Positions 1-13,281 of a DNA stretch of 64,000 nucleotides are shown in pieces. Below the pieces are notes generated by a model. It was not told the origin of the DNA. It worked only from the letters and a program-made list of their open reading frames with translations, and ran no database searches. Every line of letters begins with the position of its first letter. Positions within the stretch are counted from its first letter, which is position 1. This DNA comes from Tetrahymena elliotti 4EA (lineage: Eukaryota > Ciliophora > Oligohymenophorea > Hymenostomatida > Tetrahymenidae), in contig JH720341.1 of assembly GCA_000231825.2 (NCBI GenBank), positions 456,099-520,098 of the forward strand, in the 5' to 3' direction. The position numbers and the translations under genes are program-made.

Positions 1-690
1 TAAAGATATTAATTTGGAGATATCCTCTAGCATCCAAAATATGTCATTTTTGAAATCAATCTTTTAATACCACATGCAGTACTTTAGCAAAAAATAATAT
101 TTAAGCTTATAATTAAAAGAAAAAATAAAACCAAATAAATTTTATATCTCATCAATTTATTACTTTAATTTATATAGTTGACTATTTTTGATTTTATTTT
201 TTTTTAATTTAATTTTTTATTATTTATTATCTAATAGCTAATTTAAAAAAAATTTGAATTTAGTAAGATAATTGGTAAAATAAAGAAAGTTTAAGGATAA
301 TAATATGAAATAAATTTATCTTTATAATGAATAATTATTCCTTGAATAATCTTGCATTTTAAAAAATGTTTATTTTTTTATAAATTGTGTTTTATCAAGA
401 TTATACTTATTTTTGGGAATTTTAATCTGATTAAAAATTAATTTGATTTTGAATGGTTTTTAAAGTAATTATTTATTTACACAATCAAATCTAATTTTTT
501 AATTTAATCAAATAAAAGATTACAAAAGAAATGTGTAACAAAAATAGTTATTGTTTATGAAAAATAATTAGTTTGATAATTAATTAATTAATTTTTTTTC
601 AAAAAGTCTTTCAAGATTACATTTTTAAATAACAAAAAATATAAATATTTTTAAAAAATGTAAATAAGATTTATTGTCATTATAATATAT
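1..690. repeat. Direct repeat copy A, interrupted by about 300 bp
   Basis: Positions 1 to about 172 and about 481 to 690 match 1,486–1,850 with scattered substitutions. Shared landmarks are the segment around 'ggagatatcctctagcatcc' and a later one around 'caatcaaatctaatttttta'. In this copy the two halves are separated by about 307 bp (roughly 173–481) that are absent from copy B. The copy starts at or before the window edge. I see no coding signal. The extra DNA could be an insertion here or a deletion in the other copy; TTTA-like sequence lies at both junctions. Confidence 0.8.
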
Positions 691-1485
691 AGGAAAATAA
701 GAGGTCTGAGGTAGCTGGAAAATATCAGAAAATTGTGAACTTATTTTCACATTTCATCAAATTAAAATGGCCCAAGAGAGAAAAACTCACTACTTAAAAG
801 TTCTAAGTAATTCTGATAGCTAGGAGACTTTTTATAAATATTAATATACTCTTTATTTTACACAGCTCTATTTCGATGAATGTTTTTAAAGTAATAAATG
901 ACTTGGAAGTTCAACTAAACCATCAAATTTACTTAGAAATTCATTTCTTAAGGATAAATAGGTGCTTGATTTTGGTGGTTTGCCTTATTAATAAAAACTG
1001 TAACCTAAAAAAAAAAATTAATAATACATGATTAGAAACTCCGCACATAGAAGATTAGAGAAATTTAGCTATGCTTCCATCAAATAATTAAAATTTGTTA
1101 TTATCAAATTTAAGTAAAAGGTTAGAGTGAGCTTATCCTTTTTGATAGGAATATACTGTATTCTATTCAGACAAATAGTTTAGATAGAATAATAAATATA
1201 ACTAATAGGTTGATTATCCTAATTTAATCTTATTCCTATTTTCAAGAAAAACCAGTTATCTTGAAAATGGTCACTACATTAACAGTTGTTTTAGGCTAAT
1301 TTAAGAATTAAATATAAAGTTAAGATAAAGTAGGATTATATGAAACTGATATCAGATTATTTTAATCATTACTTTTCGTTTGCTTCATTAAATAATCTTA
1401 ATTTGTAAATCCATATAATCTGTACCAACCTACAATAGTGAGTTTTGAAATATATATTGCTTAGTCATCAAGGATTTGTTTACCT
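691..1485. other. Unique spacer between the direct repeats, no gene seen
   Basis: About 800 bp of A+T-rich sequence with frequent TGA in all frames. I find no conserved motif, RNA gene or convincing exon. Confidence 0.6.
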
Positions 1486-1850
1486 TAAAGACATTAATTT
1501 GGAGATATCCTCTAGCATCCAAAATAAGTCATTTTTGAAATCAATCTTTTAATACCAAATGCAGTACTTTAGCAAAAAATATTATTTATGCTTAAAGTTA
1601 AAAATAAAAATAAAAGCGAATAAATTTTTTATCTCCTCAGTTTACTACTTTTATTCAATCAAATCTAATTTTTTAATTTAATCAAATAAAAATTACAGAA
1701 AAAATGTGTAACAAATTAAGTTATTTCTACAAATGAAAAATAATAATTAATTAATATATTTTTCAAAAAGTCTTTACAAGATTACACTTTTAAATAACAA
1801 AAAATATAAACATAATTTTAATAAGTAGATAAAATTTATAGTAATGTAAT
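1486..1850. repeat. Direct repeat copy B, uninterrupted
   Basis: This is the second copy of the repeat at the left edge of the window. The two halves that are about 307 bp apart in copy A are joined here near 1,655. Roughly nine bases in ten agree with copy A by eye, so the duplication is fairly recent relative to the drift expected of A+T-rich spacer DNA. The 1,850–2,124 stretch that follows holds nothing I recognise. Confidence 0.8.
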
Positions 1851-2124
1851 AATATTAATCATTAAATAATATTTCTATTATTACAGCTTATTATAATATT
1901 TTAATTATTTAGATGTATAATTTAAACAATATTTTAGCTTAGCAAAATATAATTCTAAATAGAAATCAAGAAAATGAACGAACTTTGTTTCTTTCTTGTT
2001 TATTTCTCAAAAATAGAATAATTTTTCAGGTAAATTTTTTGAAAGAAATAAATATGATTTTGTAATAAAATAATATTTTAGTCTAAATGCATTCAGATTT
2101 TTTAAAATTTTATTTATTTTTTTT

Positions 2125-5100
2125 TGAATTCAAATTTATTGATCATAAGAGTCTTTGTAAAAAACTTCAAAAAAATGTAATTCATCTATTTATAAAATTA
2201 ACAAACATTATAATAAATAATGTAAAAAAAAGAAAAGAAAATTACTTTCATATTTGATATTTTTCGAGAATTTTAAAAATGAGATATCAATACAAATTTA
2301 AGAGTTCTGCCATTTACTAAACTCTATATTCAAAATTAGGATTAAATTTTATAGGAGTTTCAAAGCCTTTCTAGCTGAATGCTTATCATAATGAGCGATT
2401 TAATAGTATTTTTTATATTATGTCTAATTATCATAAGGAAATAATTAAAAATTTAAACTTTTCAAACAATTTGCTAGAGATTTTTCTTTATTTCCTCTTT
2501 TAAATAAATATAATGCCTTTTGCAAATAATATTTTTATTTAATAACTTATTTTAGCTACATTTAAATTTTATTCTGGCTATCATTTATGCTATTAAATGA
2601 TTTCTTAAGTGCTTGAAAAAACTATTCTATTAAAAAAAAGTTTCTTTGAATAAATACATGTTTAATAAAAAGTATACTAATAATGTAATTTCTTCCAACA
2701 TTAAGCATTCTAATCTTTATTAGTAAAAGATAGCAAAGGCAAATGTAAACATCTAAATCATCTCCATCAATTTGTTTTTAATATTACTTTTTGATATAAT
2801 AGATATTTATAGCTTCTTCTATAAGATCCATAGCTTATGTTATTAGTGATTTTTTACAGCTTTTGTAATTTAACAATATGATGGAATTATCATCTATCTG
2901 AAGCTTGTTTTTGATTTAGAATTTTTAAGAAAAGTACAAAGATTTGCTCATTATATCCCCTTCATCATATATATTTAACTATTTATTTTCCATTTAAAAA
3001 CCTAAAGTTTTACTTACATTTCTCTAGCTTTCCATTAAATCTGTTTTCATGAAATCTTTGTTGGCAAAATATTCAATATCAGGAATTATAAATTAACTAT
3101 TTTTTTTATCTTTGTTTAATATTCTTTTTTAATATGATTTATTTTTACAATTTAGATAAAGAAAGTTAGCTAATTAGTATTTCTTATTTGCAAACATTTT
3201 CAAAAATTTTTTATTATCTGAATCAAGACTCATAGCTTTATAAATATCTTATTAACTTAAATTATCATTAGATATTTAATGTTTTTTTAAGTAATCTTAA
3301 AATACTTCAAAGGTTATCTAATGAGATTGATTCATGTAAAACAGAGCGGATCCAAATTTTCTTTGGTGTAAATTGATAATAGCTAAGTTATTAAAACTAA
3401 AAAAAATTAGATATAATAGAATTTGCTAGCATTTAAACTAATTACCACATAGATACTCCCTAATTATGCTGCAAAATTTGAAAAGTGAGTAGCTACTAAT
3501 AGTATTTCTACTCAATTTCTTTGAAATTAACATAGTCATAATACTTTATTAATTCTTAAGAAACTACTTACTAAATATTAAACACAACTCGATTTATAGC
3601 ACTTATTAAATTTTTTAGTTCTTCCTGAGTTTTTAGCTTTCCCTCTTAAATAATTTTATAAAATTAATAGATGCTTTTTAAATAAAATAAAACATTTTAA
3701 ATATATTATTACAAATTCTTAATTTCGATGAAATAATAACTTTTGTTATTAAAATTCATGAATAATATTAAATAAATAGAATAATTAAAAATTTTTTTTA
3801 TTTTTTAACTGAGGGGAAATTTAAAAATAATGATAAATTGAAAATAAATTTACTCTTAATTATCAGACTATCTTATTAATTTTGAAACTATTTTAATAGG
3901 TTTAGTAAAGTTAAATTTTAAAAAATAGTGTAATAAAATTAAGAAGAGCGTGCTAATAAAAGCAAACAGAGATATAATGATCCCAATCATAACTCTAATA
4001 AATTAGATGATGGATTAAGTTAATTTTTAAATATCTTCATATTATTTTTCCAAAGAAAAGGCTTTTGAATAATAAGCAACTGTATAACTCTTTTATTGTT
4101 GAAGATTTCCAATACAAACATTGATACTTTGGAATATTGTAATAAAACCTGTATTGTTCTTATATATTATCCTCTAATAGTATTTACTGTTTTTGAACAT
4201 ACAATTATCTTAAAATTGCAATGATCTCATAAATTATGTCTGATTAATATAATTTTGTATTTCTTATTAACTATTAGTAGAATTTATAAATTCTAAATCA
4301 AAAATTTTCTAGGCATCTGCATCTTTTTTATTAAAAAAATTTTTAAAACTCTTTACTAATTTAATTGATTTTTAATTTTAAAAATTAGTTTATTAATTGA
4401 ATTATTTTAAAACAATAAAATAGAGTTTTACATCTATTCATTTTAGGGTGAGCTATGGCTATCCTATTACTTGGATTTAAGCTGTCAGTAGATTAAGATA
4501 CCAATAAGTATGAATATTCATATTATGAATTTATCATGAATATATTTTATAAACGGCCAAGGCTTATATCGATAGCAGTAACGGCATCTGATTAATAATT
4601 TAAATCATCTTCTAATAAATTTAGAGTTCTATTTTCTTTTGGGAATACTATTTTATAAACACAGCTTTAATCAAGCTCTCCTAATGTAATATCTACTCCT
4701 GGTAATGTAAATTAACTAAAAAATAACATATAAAATTCAAGTTAGAAAAATGAAAATATTACGCTGAGAATGTCTTATTAGAATCAATATACCATGGCCT
4801 ACATCTCCAATCTACAGGAAAAAGACGTTTTGCATTAAAATAAGGGCAAGAGCATTTATTAGTTTCATTTCCACATACATTTAATCTATGATCTTTATAT
4901 AGAAACCCATCAAATTAATTTGGTGAAGTAAACGCATACTTGGCATATTTGCCTCCATTAATTATATTACATGTAAAAGGTCCTCCATAAAAAGTATTAT
5001 TGAGAAAGGGCTGGGCAATTAGTTTTCTCCTTTAATAAATTAAATTAAAAAGAATTTAACAGGCATTAAGTTTTTTACCCCATAATGTTATCTTGAAGCA

Positions 5101-5980
5101 TTCCATCATCATTGTGAACAATATAAATGCTACTTATTTATATAATATTTTCTGATTAATTAAAAATTAAAGAGAGAGAAAACACTCTTTGTAAATCTGT
5201 TTTAATAATTTTTTGCTTGGTTTCGTTTGGTAGACTTTCCCAAATATTCTAATTAGGGTGACTCCATGTAGAAAACTATGATTTTTCTAAATTTAAAATA
5301 TTTAAAAGTCAATCACTCAAAAAAAAATAATAATAATAACTATAAATTACCATATTAAACATAATTTCTAAAAGGTTCGATTTAATTTAGATAATAATCA
5401 AAACTCTTTAAGCAATCTTAATCAAATCCACACAAGCTTTTTGTATTGCAATAATCATCTAAAACATTATCATTTGTAGTCAAGAAATTAGCTTTGTCTT
5501 GATTTGGAGAGAATCTTATTGGTAGTATATCTTCCCAAGAAACTATTTTTTTTTAATTTTATTGATTACTATTATTGTCTTAAAATACTTATACTTGTTA
5601 CCTAAATCTTCATAAGATTTATAAACCAAAGAATCTTTTTATAGTTTTCCAATTTGTTATGTTTAAGTCGCAATTCTTTAATATTCCATTTATACAGTAA
5701 TCCTATCTGAGTAGGACATAAACAGAATATATTAAGTATAAACAGACTAAATGTATTATTCTAAATTTTTTTCACTTTTTTATAAATAATGCTTTAGAAA
5801 TAAATAGATGCTTATTCAAACTAAATTAAACTTCTACATTTCATTTGATGAATAATTAATTAATAGAAAGCCATGAAGAAAAAACCAAAGAACAATACAA
5901 ATAAGATAAGGTAAAAATATAGTGATCAGTCTTTTTCTATACTCACTTAAAAAATGTTTTCGCAATTTACATTTATTCAT
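2125..5980 (-). CDS. Cache-domain transmembrane protein of a ciliate sensory family
   Basis: Probable membrane receptor. A basic N-terminus and a hydrophobic segment (start ATG 5,978–5,980) precede a large extracellular-type domain with short conserved blocks: SWEDILPIRFSPNQ near 5,490–5,545, TWSHPNQ near 5,250, a DDG turn near 5,110, and WRCRPWYI near 4,790–4,815. These resemble double-Cache ligand-binding domains in large ciliate gene families. A second long hydrophobic segment lies near 3,915–3,985, followed by a Gln-rich helical cytoplasmic part with a TPR-like 'AHYDKHSARKAL' patch near 2,375–2,410. At least five GT–AG introns are needed. The frame breaks at a TGA at 3,307–3,309 and resumes in another frame; a 25-nt intron or a mutation would explain it. 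The N-terminal exon join is also unresolved. The membrane-receptor reading is fairly sure; the ligand is unknown, and the gene could be damaged. Confidence 0.65.
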
Positions 5981-7057
5981 TTTTGAAATAGATTGAATGT
6001 CTTTCCTTCTTAATCTTAAATAGCTTTTAAATTAAATCAAAAATTGATTTGTTTAATATTATAAAAACTTTAATACATTATAGTAATAAAGTAAATAAAC
6101 TTATTTACTTATTTTGAATAATAAAAGAACAGATCAATTAACTAAGTCAGTAAACCTAAATTAATACTTGAAAATATTTTTGAAAAAATAAATGCTCTAA
6201 AATATTTTTGAAAAAGGTTTTAATATTTTCAATTAAGATCAATTTATAAAATTTTTTAGCCACTTTTTGCAACAATTATTTATTTTTCTAAGGTATCACC
6301 AAAAATACAATTTTTAATGAAAAATTATCTGTAAATAGTTAATTTTAATTGTTTTTGGATAACCAAAGCAGTTAAAATAATTGATTTCAAAAATTAAAAT
6401 CAATAGTTTACAGTTAAAATGTTGTGCAAATTTAATTTCTAAAGAAATCACATCCTATATAATAAAGCATAAAATTAATTTCTGTAAAAAATTTACATCA
6501 AATTCATCAAATTTTAAGATAAAAAAGGAATGCTAATTGATAAAATGAGCAAAATAAAAATAAAATTATTAAATCCATAGCAATCAAATGTTATTGAGTC
6601 AGTCATAGAAAGAAAAAGAATTATTTTTCACACTTTATTAGCGATTTCATTTTAGAATTTGAAAAAGAAAGAAAAAAATTACAAGAGGTGAAATTAGCAT
6701 CAAAGCAACAGCAATAACTCAAGAAAATGTTTTTGTAATTTTTTTTAAAATAGTTTGATTTTGCTATTTTCATTAAAAATTTTTTTAACTGTTAAATTAT
6801 TTTTATATTAATATGTAGAATAAAGATAAAAACATCTATTCATTTTCACTACTACTTACTTATCGAAAGCTTAAATAAGAAAATTCATAAATTTTTTTTT
6901 AATTTAATTTGGATTTCATAATAATGATAAATACTTTTGAATGATCAGAAATTTTTGTTTTTAATTCAACTATGTGTAGCAAATAAATATTTAAAGATTT
7001 CTAAAGTATTAATATATTAATTTTTTATCATTTGTTTATTATTAAATATATTGAACA
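5981..7057. other. Intergenic, one weak coiled-coil-like open stretch
   Basis: Upstream of the Cache gene and downstream of the PAS gene. A + strand open stretch near 6,600–6,735 reads as charged, Lys/Glu/Gln-rich sequence (EFEKERKKLQEVKLASKQQ), which could be a remnant exon. It has no convincing start or partner exon. Otherwise nothing is seen. Confidence 0.4.
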
Positions 7058-10000
7058 TCATAGTTTTTTTTTGAAGTAAGACTTAACATATGGATTTTCT
7101 AACAATACATTTATATCTATTAAATCTAGAAGCTACTTAGTCTTGTAAGATTTAGTATTTATGTAAGTGAAAAAACCTCTCCAACCTAAAACTGATACTA
7201 ATATTATGATAATAAACTATATTATTATGATTATTAGTGAGATTTTATAATTATTATCATATTATAATTAATATGTTTGTAAAACAAATTAGTGGACAAT
7301 TTTATTAATTAGAAGAGAGTTTTGTAAGAACTCATACTCTTAATATATTCTTTGGTCTTGTTACATAGATGTAAGTGTATTCAAGAAAATTTTTAAATTA
7401 TTTGAAAGTGCTCCAGAAAAAAAGGTATCAAATATTTAGCTTATATACTTAAAAGACATTAAAAGGCCTTTTAAAAAAATTCCCTTTCCTAAGGTTTTAC
7501 ATTTTAAGGGATCTATTTATACATCCCCAATATAGTTTTAATTGGGGTCAAAAATAGTTTCACAAATGTTCTCATTAAAAATAGGATAAAGATAGCTCTT
7601 GTATTATTACTTAGCATATCCATCATAACTTTCGAATTCAGACAGAGAATCAATTAAACTATTTAATAGATTATTAGTTTGGCTTCTTGCTAACTCAGAT
7701 TTTGAAAATAAATCCTATATTGTAGATTTTGGAGTTAGAGGATATTAAAGATAGAATGTCAGCATATACTTTAGATTCATAAGCTAGGTGATGTTATCAT
7801 AGTAAGAATTGAAGGTTGCTGTTTATTAAAAATAATTTTTAAAATTTAACTTGATTTCATGTAAAAATATTTTTATAAAAATAAAATAATTTACTTAAGA
7901 AAGTAAGGTTTTTTTTAAAGCTTTCAATTTAAATTTGCGTAATTATGTAGTTAGATATTGGATAAAACTAATTTAAAACAAAGCAAATCATTAATCCTAT
8001 GTTTATCCTCCAATTTAGCCTAGATATTTAATTAGTACTACTCACAGATTTCTTTTTCTTGAACTCTTTCTAGTTTAATTAGTTTGAAGAAAAGATATTA
8101 TTTTATGGAGACATTTAAGTTTTTTGTTGGCTTAAAATGTAAGGTTGAGTTACATTTCTTGTGAATTAATTTTGAATATTTAAAGTAAAAAATCTTCCAA
8201 CATTCTATTTATTTTTTCTAATTTAATCTGATTGTTCTTATTTATCATAATATTTATTCAGTGTTTTTATCATTGAATTTACTTTATCAGAAGGAATCGT
8301 TGCAAATAATTTCAGTAATTTTTCTCTTTGTGTCTAGCTATAAGCATAGATGGGGATGATTAAAATAGTTAATACAAAAGTAACTATAATAATCAATATT
8401 AATTGTATTTAAATTAGGTATTAACTCTAATCTTAGTAATCTTGAAAAATTTTAGTATTTCTCTCATAGACTGTATCAAGAGCAGAGTAGATTCTATCAG
8501 AATTAATTTACCCTGCTTGAAAATTTAATTAAAGGTTATCTAAACTATTTGTCATATGAAACACGTAATTTGAAAAATATGCTACTAAATAGGAGAGCTT
8601 AGTAGTAATTTTTTGTTACTTTAAAGGATTCATGATATTAGGTATTGTATGGTTTATTTAGTAGTTGTATACCATATCAAATACATCAATTTGATTAGGA
8701 TTACTTGTTGACATTTCTATTGTTAAATTTTTATAGGCTGAGCTCATATATTTATTTGTCAATAAGACTAATCCATATGAATATTTAACATCATAAGTAG
8801 TTGGAAGATAATACATATTAGTAGGGATACTTGCTAAATAAAGTTAGTTACCAAATACCAGTAATGAAAATCTCTTAACTTAATAAACCCAAAATATTTT
8901 ATCAAAATTTTATTTTTGTCTAAGCTAATCACTGGTTTGGTAAATATAGCATATAAAATTTAGAAGAAATATAATTATCAAAGAGAATATTCCTAAAAAA
9001 TTAATTAATTTTAATCCTCTTGAAGATTGTTTTGACCTGATTGTTGAAATGATGTACTACCTTTTTTATATCAAAGTATTTTTAAATAAATTATTATGAA
9101 CATAAATTTAGAATAAATTAATACATGGAAGATGATTTGGAATACTAGCTAGATTAAGTACTATTATTGTCTTTATCATCTTTAGCATTTTAATTATTAT
9201 TATTTTAATCATTTGATGACTTTTTATCATGAGATATTTTATCAATCGATCTTATTTTATTAGTTATCAAGTTTTAAGTTTATATATTTAATTTATCAGA
9301 AATAGATAATGCTAATTTTGAAGGTGAAGGGAAAAAGTTTTGAACTTTTTCTGGACTATTTTCTTCTTCAACTGAAAATTCTTTAATAGCTTTACTACTC
9401 ATTCTATTATCTCCTTTTGTTAGATTTTGTTTTTAAGATTCAAGTAAATAGGCTTATCCTCTACGATGAGTAGATACAGGTGAAAAACATATTCCTGTCT
9501 CATTACTTAGCATCTAAATACTTCTATTAGAATCCAAATTTACAAGGTAGTCATTTTCAGGATCATTTATTTTTTTTGCATGATTAGCTGTAGTAGATTA
9601 GATAGATCTCTCTGAATTAATTTTTTTGATTTAAGATTTTTCTCCCAGTTAAATTTTAGTTAGCGATAATTACTTAATTTGATTAAGGAAGATACTATCA
9701 GAAAATAATAATTTTCTTTGGGATTCCTCTAACAATGTTTTAGAATTACTTTTTTTTGCTTTAATTGTTGGTGAATCTTTCTAGTTGAACTCAAAAAAGC
9801 TCATTTTTTAATAAGAAGAAGATTCATTCTTATGATTGGTTGTTTCCTCCTCTTCATTGACATAGTCAAATTCTTCAAAATTTTACTTTAAAATGCTTGT
9901 CTTAGAAGCCAGATGTGGCAATGATATATTATGTTCTGAATTTATATTAAGCATCTTGAGTCCTGCATCAAATGTGGCTCTAATAAACTCAGCATCCATA

Positions 10001-13000
10001 AATTCAATAATTTACATTTAAAAATTTCTTATAGCATCTTTTTTTTACTTAATATTATTTAATGGTCTCAAAGAAATAATTTAGTAAGTAATGAATGGAT
10101 AAAAATGATTGTTGTTTAGATAGAAAGCAAATTTAACCTAAAATAAATTCATATGAATCAAATTAGAAAATAAATTTTCATCAAACTTTTCTCTATCAGT
10201 AAATGCTTCACTCAGGGATCCTGGCTAAACTACTATAGCTTCATATATTTTTCCAGGTACCCCTTTTTCTACAATTTGCTTAAGCATAATAATAATATTT
10301 GACAATTTAATTAGCTTTAACTCACTTTACTTAATATGATGATAAAAAATAGTTTCATAAAACTATTAATCTAATAATGAAATTTGTAAATTATTCTGTA
10401 GAGAAGAACTCATCAAATAAACATTATCATCAAAAATTTATTGCAACCAACCACAAGCACCTAATTAGTCATTTCCAATCATACACATTTAAATTTTCAA
10501 TCTATAAGGAATAGACCAACCTTCTTTGGTTTTTCCAATTAAAAGAGGAAATTCTCTTATATCTTCACTTAGCCTCTTTTTTTCAAGGCAATCTATTAGA
10601 ATATTTTGATGAACTTAAGCAATTTGATTTGGCATTATAATATTTATGTTTTTTCCAATCACTTATTAGTTATTTTACTAAATTGGAACCACATCGCAGA
10701 AATTTCTTGCAACTTTAACTATTTTACCAATATCTGTAAGCATTGATATATACACAGCCGTGGAATCATCTGAATAGAAATAAACATGATTCTTAAGTTA
10801 ACTCCCATTTTTGCGTTAATTCTAATATAACTTTGTAAAATATCTATCAAATGTTAAACACTCTTCAAAACCCTCACAGAGAATTTGCAAAGGAATACTT
10901 AAACAATTAATATTAAAAATACTAATTAAATATTTTTGTAAGTTCTTTCTTTCAGTCTACAAAGCTTTAGCCTATTTTTCTAATTATTTTAAGTCTATAT
11001 AATCTCGGTTCATTAAATTAAGTAGTAAGTATTTTTTCCCCAAACAATCCTTATATACTTCAGAGCACTCTTCTATTAGCTCATCAAATCTAATAACATT
11101 CATAATTTTTGGTTAGTCTATTTACTAAATCTGTTAAGCGTCTAATTTAAATTCAATTTATGCCAATGAAAGAAAATAGTTCAATTGTTATCTTTAAATC
11201 AAAGAAGCTTTTTTATCCATTTTACACTTAATATTTATGATTTCTCTAAAAAACATAGTTTAATTTTCAAAAGCATTAATTAAAAATGCTAAATAGCTTA
11301 GATAAAATTAGTTAAGTTGATACTTATTTTTATCTAAATTGCTTCTGTAACATTCTAAGATGTAATGGAGGAGATATTAATTTCTAGTATCTTCATTTAA
11401 TAAGTCGTTGTTGTTCAAGCTTTATTTTTCTATCTAATTTTATTAAACAAATAATCATTAAATTTAGATGGATCTGCTTCAATAGAACTAATTTAAAAAA
11501 CTTAAAATTTCAAATGCGCAAATTAAAAAAAACTACATTAAATATTGGATTTTTTTTAAATACTATCTTGACTTACAGATATTAAAAAGATTTAATTTAT
11601 TAAGGGAATAATTTATTTTTTATTAGTATGACTTACCTTAAATTATTTCAATTTTTTAAAGTAAGATTACTATAATTCAAAACATTCTTTTACATATATA
11701 TATGTAATAGAAGTAGTTTAAATTTATGAAAATCTACGAAAAAAAACTTTTGGAGAATTTTTTATTTTCTACTAAAATATGTATCAATCTTGGTAAAAAA
11801 AAAGAAATATTGAAAATTGATATTTACTTGATTTTCACAAAAGCATTTTGGATACAAAGAGCAATTTTGATGGTGTTCTGCAATTATTTCAGTTAAAACA
11901 AATGTTTTTGTAGAAGATACAAAATTCTATAGGGAACAATTAACATTTTGATATAAATATCTGAGATGGAGATCAATATTTTATAGATAAGAATCATTAA
12001 AATGTATTTTTTGTTATAGATTTTATTTAATCGTAAATTTTAATTGAGAAATTCGATTGATTTTAATGTCATAAATTCCCAAACCTAAGTAAAAAGACAG
12101 AGGGACACAGCATAAATAAATAACTAAGAAATCAATTTAAGTATTTATCTATTCAAGCAAAATAATTAATAAAGATATGTAAATGTTTATAGCAGTAAAA
12201 CCCATATCTATTTATTAGGTATAAAAATTGTTTAAAGGATGATAGAAAAATTAACAGAGGATATTAATTATATTGTAAAAGAGTGCAATAAAAGGGAGTA
12301 TTGAGTATTTAGCATTTACAGATAAAAATGATGCTAGAATTTGCAAAAAAAATAGGATAAGCTCAATATTAAAACTTTTCTTGGAGAGATAATCTTTGAT
12401 TGTGAATCTATGGTCGTAATCGTTCAATATTATTGCTAATTCTATATGTTTAAAAATAAAGTTATATTAACAACTAAAAAATTCTTTAAAAATAAATTGG
12501 CAATTAGTTTTTTCATTTTCTACTAATAAATTATTATCTGAGTAACCAAAGAATTTTATTTCATAATCTAAAACAAATTCATAATTTTTACAAAATTTGT
12601 TTTGAACCTTTTTAATTTGAGCCAGTATTAATATAAAAAAAAATTATGACCTGAACATTTTAATTACTTTTGATTACTTTAAAATCTATTACCAAATTTA
12701 TAATTAATTCAAGAGATTGTTTCAATGAAATTAAAAAAAACTATATCCAAACAAAATATATTACCTAAAAATATTGTAAGAGCTATGTTTATAACTTTTA
12801 TACTAAACATTTTGTCTGCTGTTGATTGAATATTTACTAAAATAGATAATATAAATACACTATGAGGATAGCATTTAAGTAAGAAAGAGAATAAGCGATT
12901 TGCCTTCAATTTAACTTCATAAAAGTAGAGCAATAAAGATAATATTAGGATAAACATTAAAAAAGCATTTAAGATCAATATAATAAACATTAAAAAACTC

Positions 13001-13281
13001 ATCAAACCACTAGGCCACTCTGCAATAATAAAAAATTTGATAAATCTATTATTCGGGTGTTAATAACTTGCACTGAGTTCATAATAATTAGAGTTAAAGT
13101 TAAAGAAGACTACAGATGTTTAACGCATAAGTAGCAAAATCAAGCTCAAAAACAAAGGCCTATCAAAGCCATCTAGATATGTGTGAGCTTGCTAAACAAA
13201 ATATCCAACAAATTTTTTTTTAATAAGACTCTATGAATCCTTTTATGTCTTATTTAGTTAAGTCTTTAACTATTCCTTCAT
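7058..13281 (-). CDS. Large multi-pass membrane protein with PAS domain (tiny-macrocysts-B-like family)
   Basis: A protein of roughly 1,800–1,900 residues, probably a sensory membrane protein. The N-terminal third (13,281 to about 11,700) has many hydrophobic segments and ends in a His/Cys-rich block, EHHQNCSLYPKCFCEN, near 11,850. A helical region follows, then a PAS-like segment near 10,790–10,560 (VYISMLTDIGKIVKVARN, then VIGKNINIIMP). Next come a long low-complexity Asn/Ser/Lys linker (9,900–9,100) and a C-terminal half with two further membrane spans flanking an extracellular loop, ending at TGA 7,058–7,060. This order is typical of a large Tetrahymena and Paramecium family usually named PAS S-box or tiny macrocysts protein B. 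The long exon from about 11,485 to 8,925 is open throughout under the ciliate code. Introns are inferred near 12,565–12,710, 11,500–11,680 and 8,880–8,930; the first join is uncertain because a TGA at 12,709–12,711 must be spliced out. Confidence 0.8.

Noticed and set aside
5370..5385. A 'ggttcga' string resembling a tRNA T-loop
   Set aside because: No acceptor stem or anticodon arm can be formed around it, and it lies in an exon of the Cache-domain gene.
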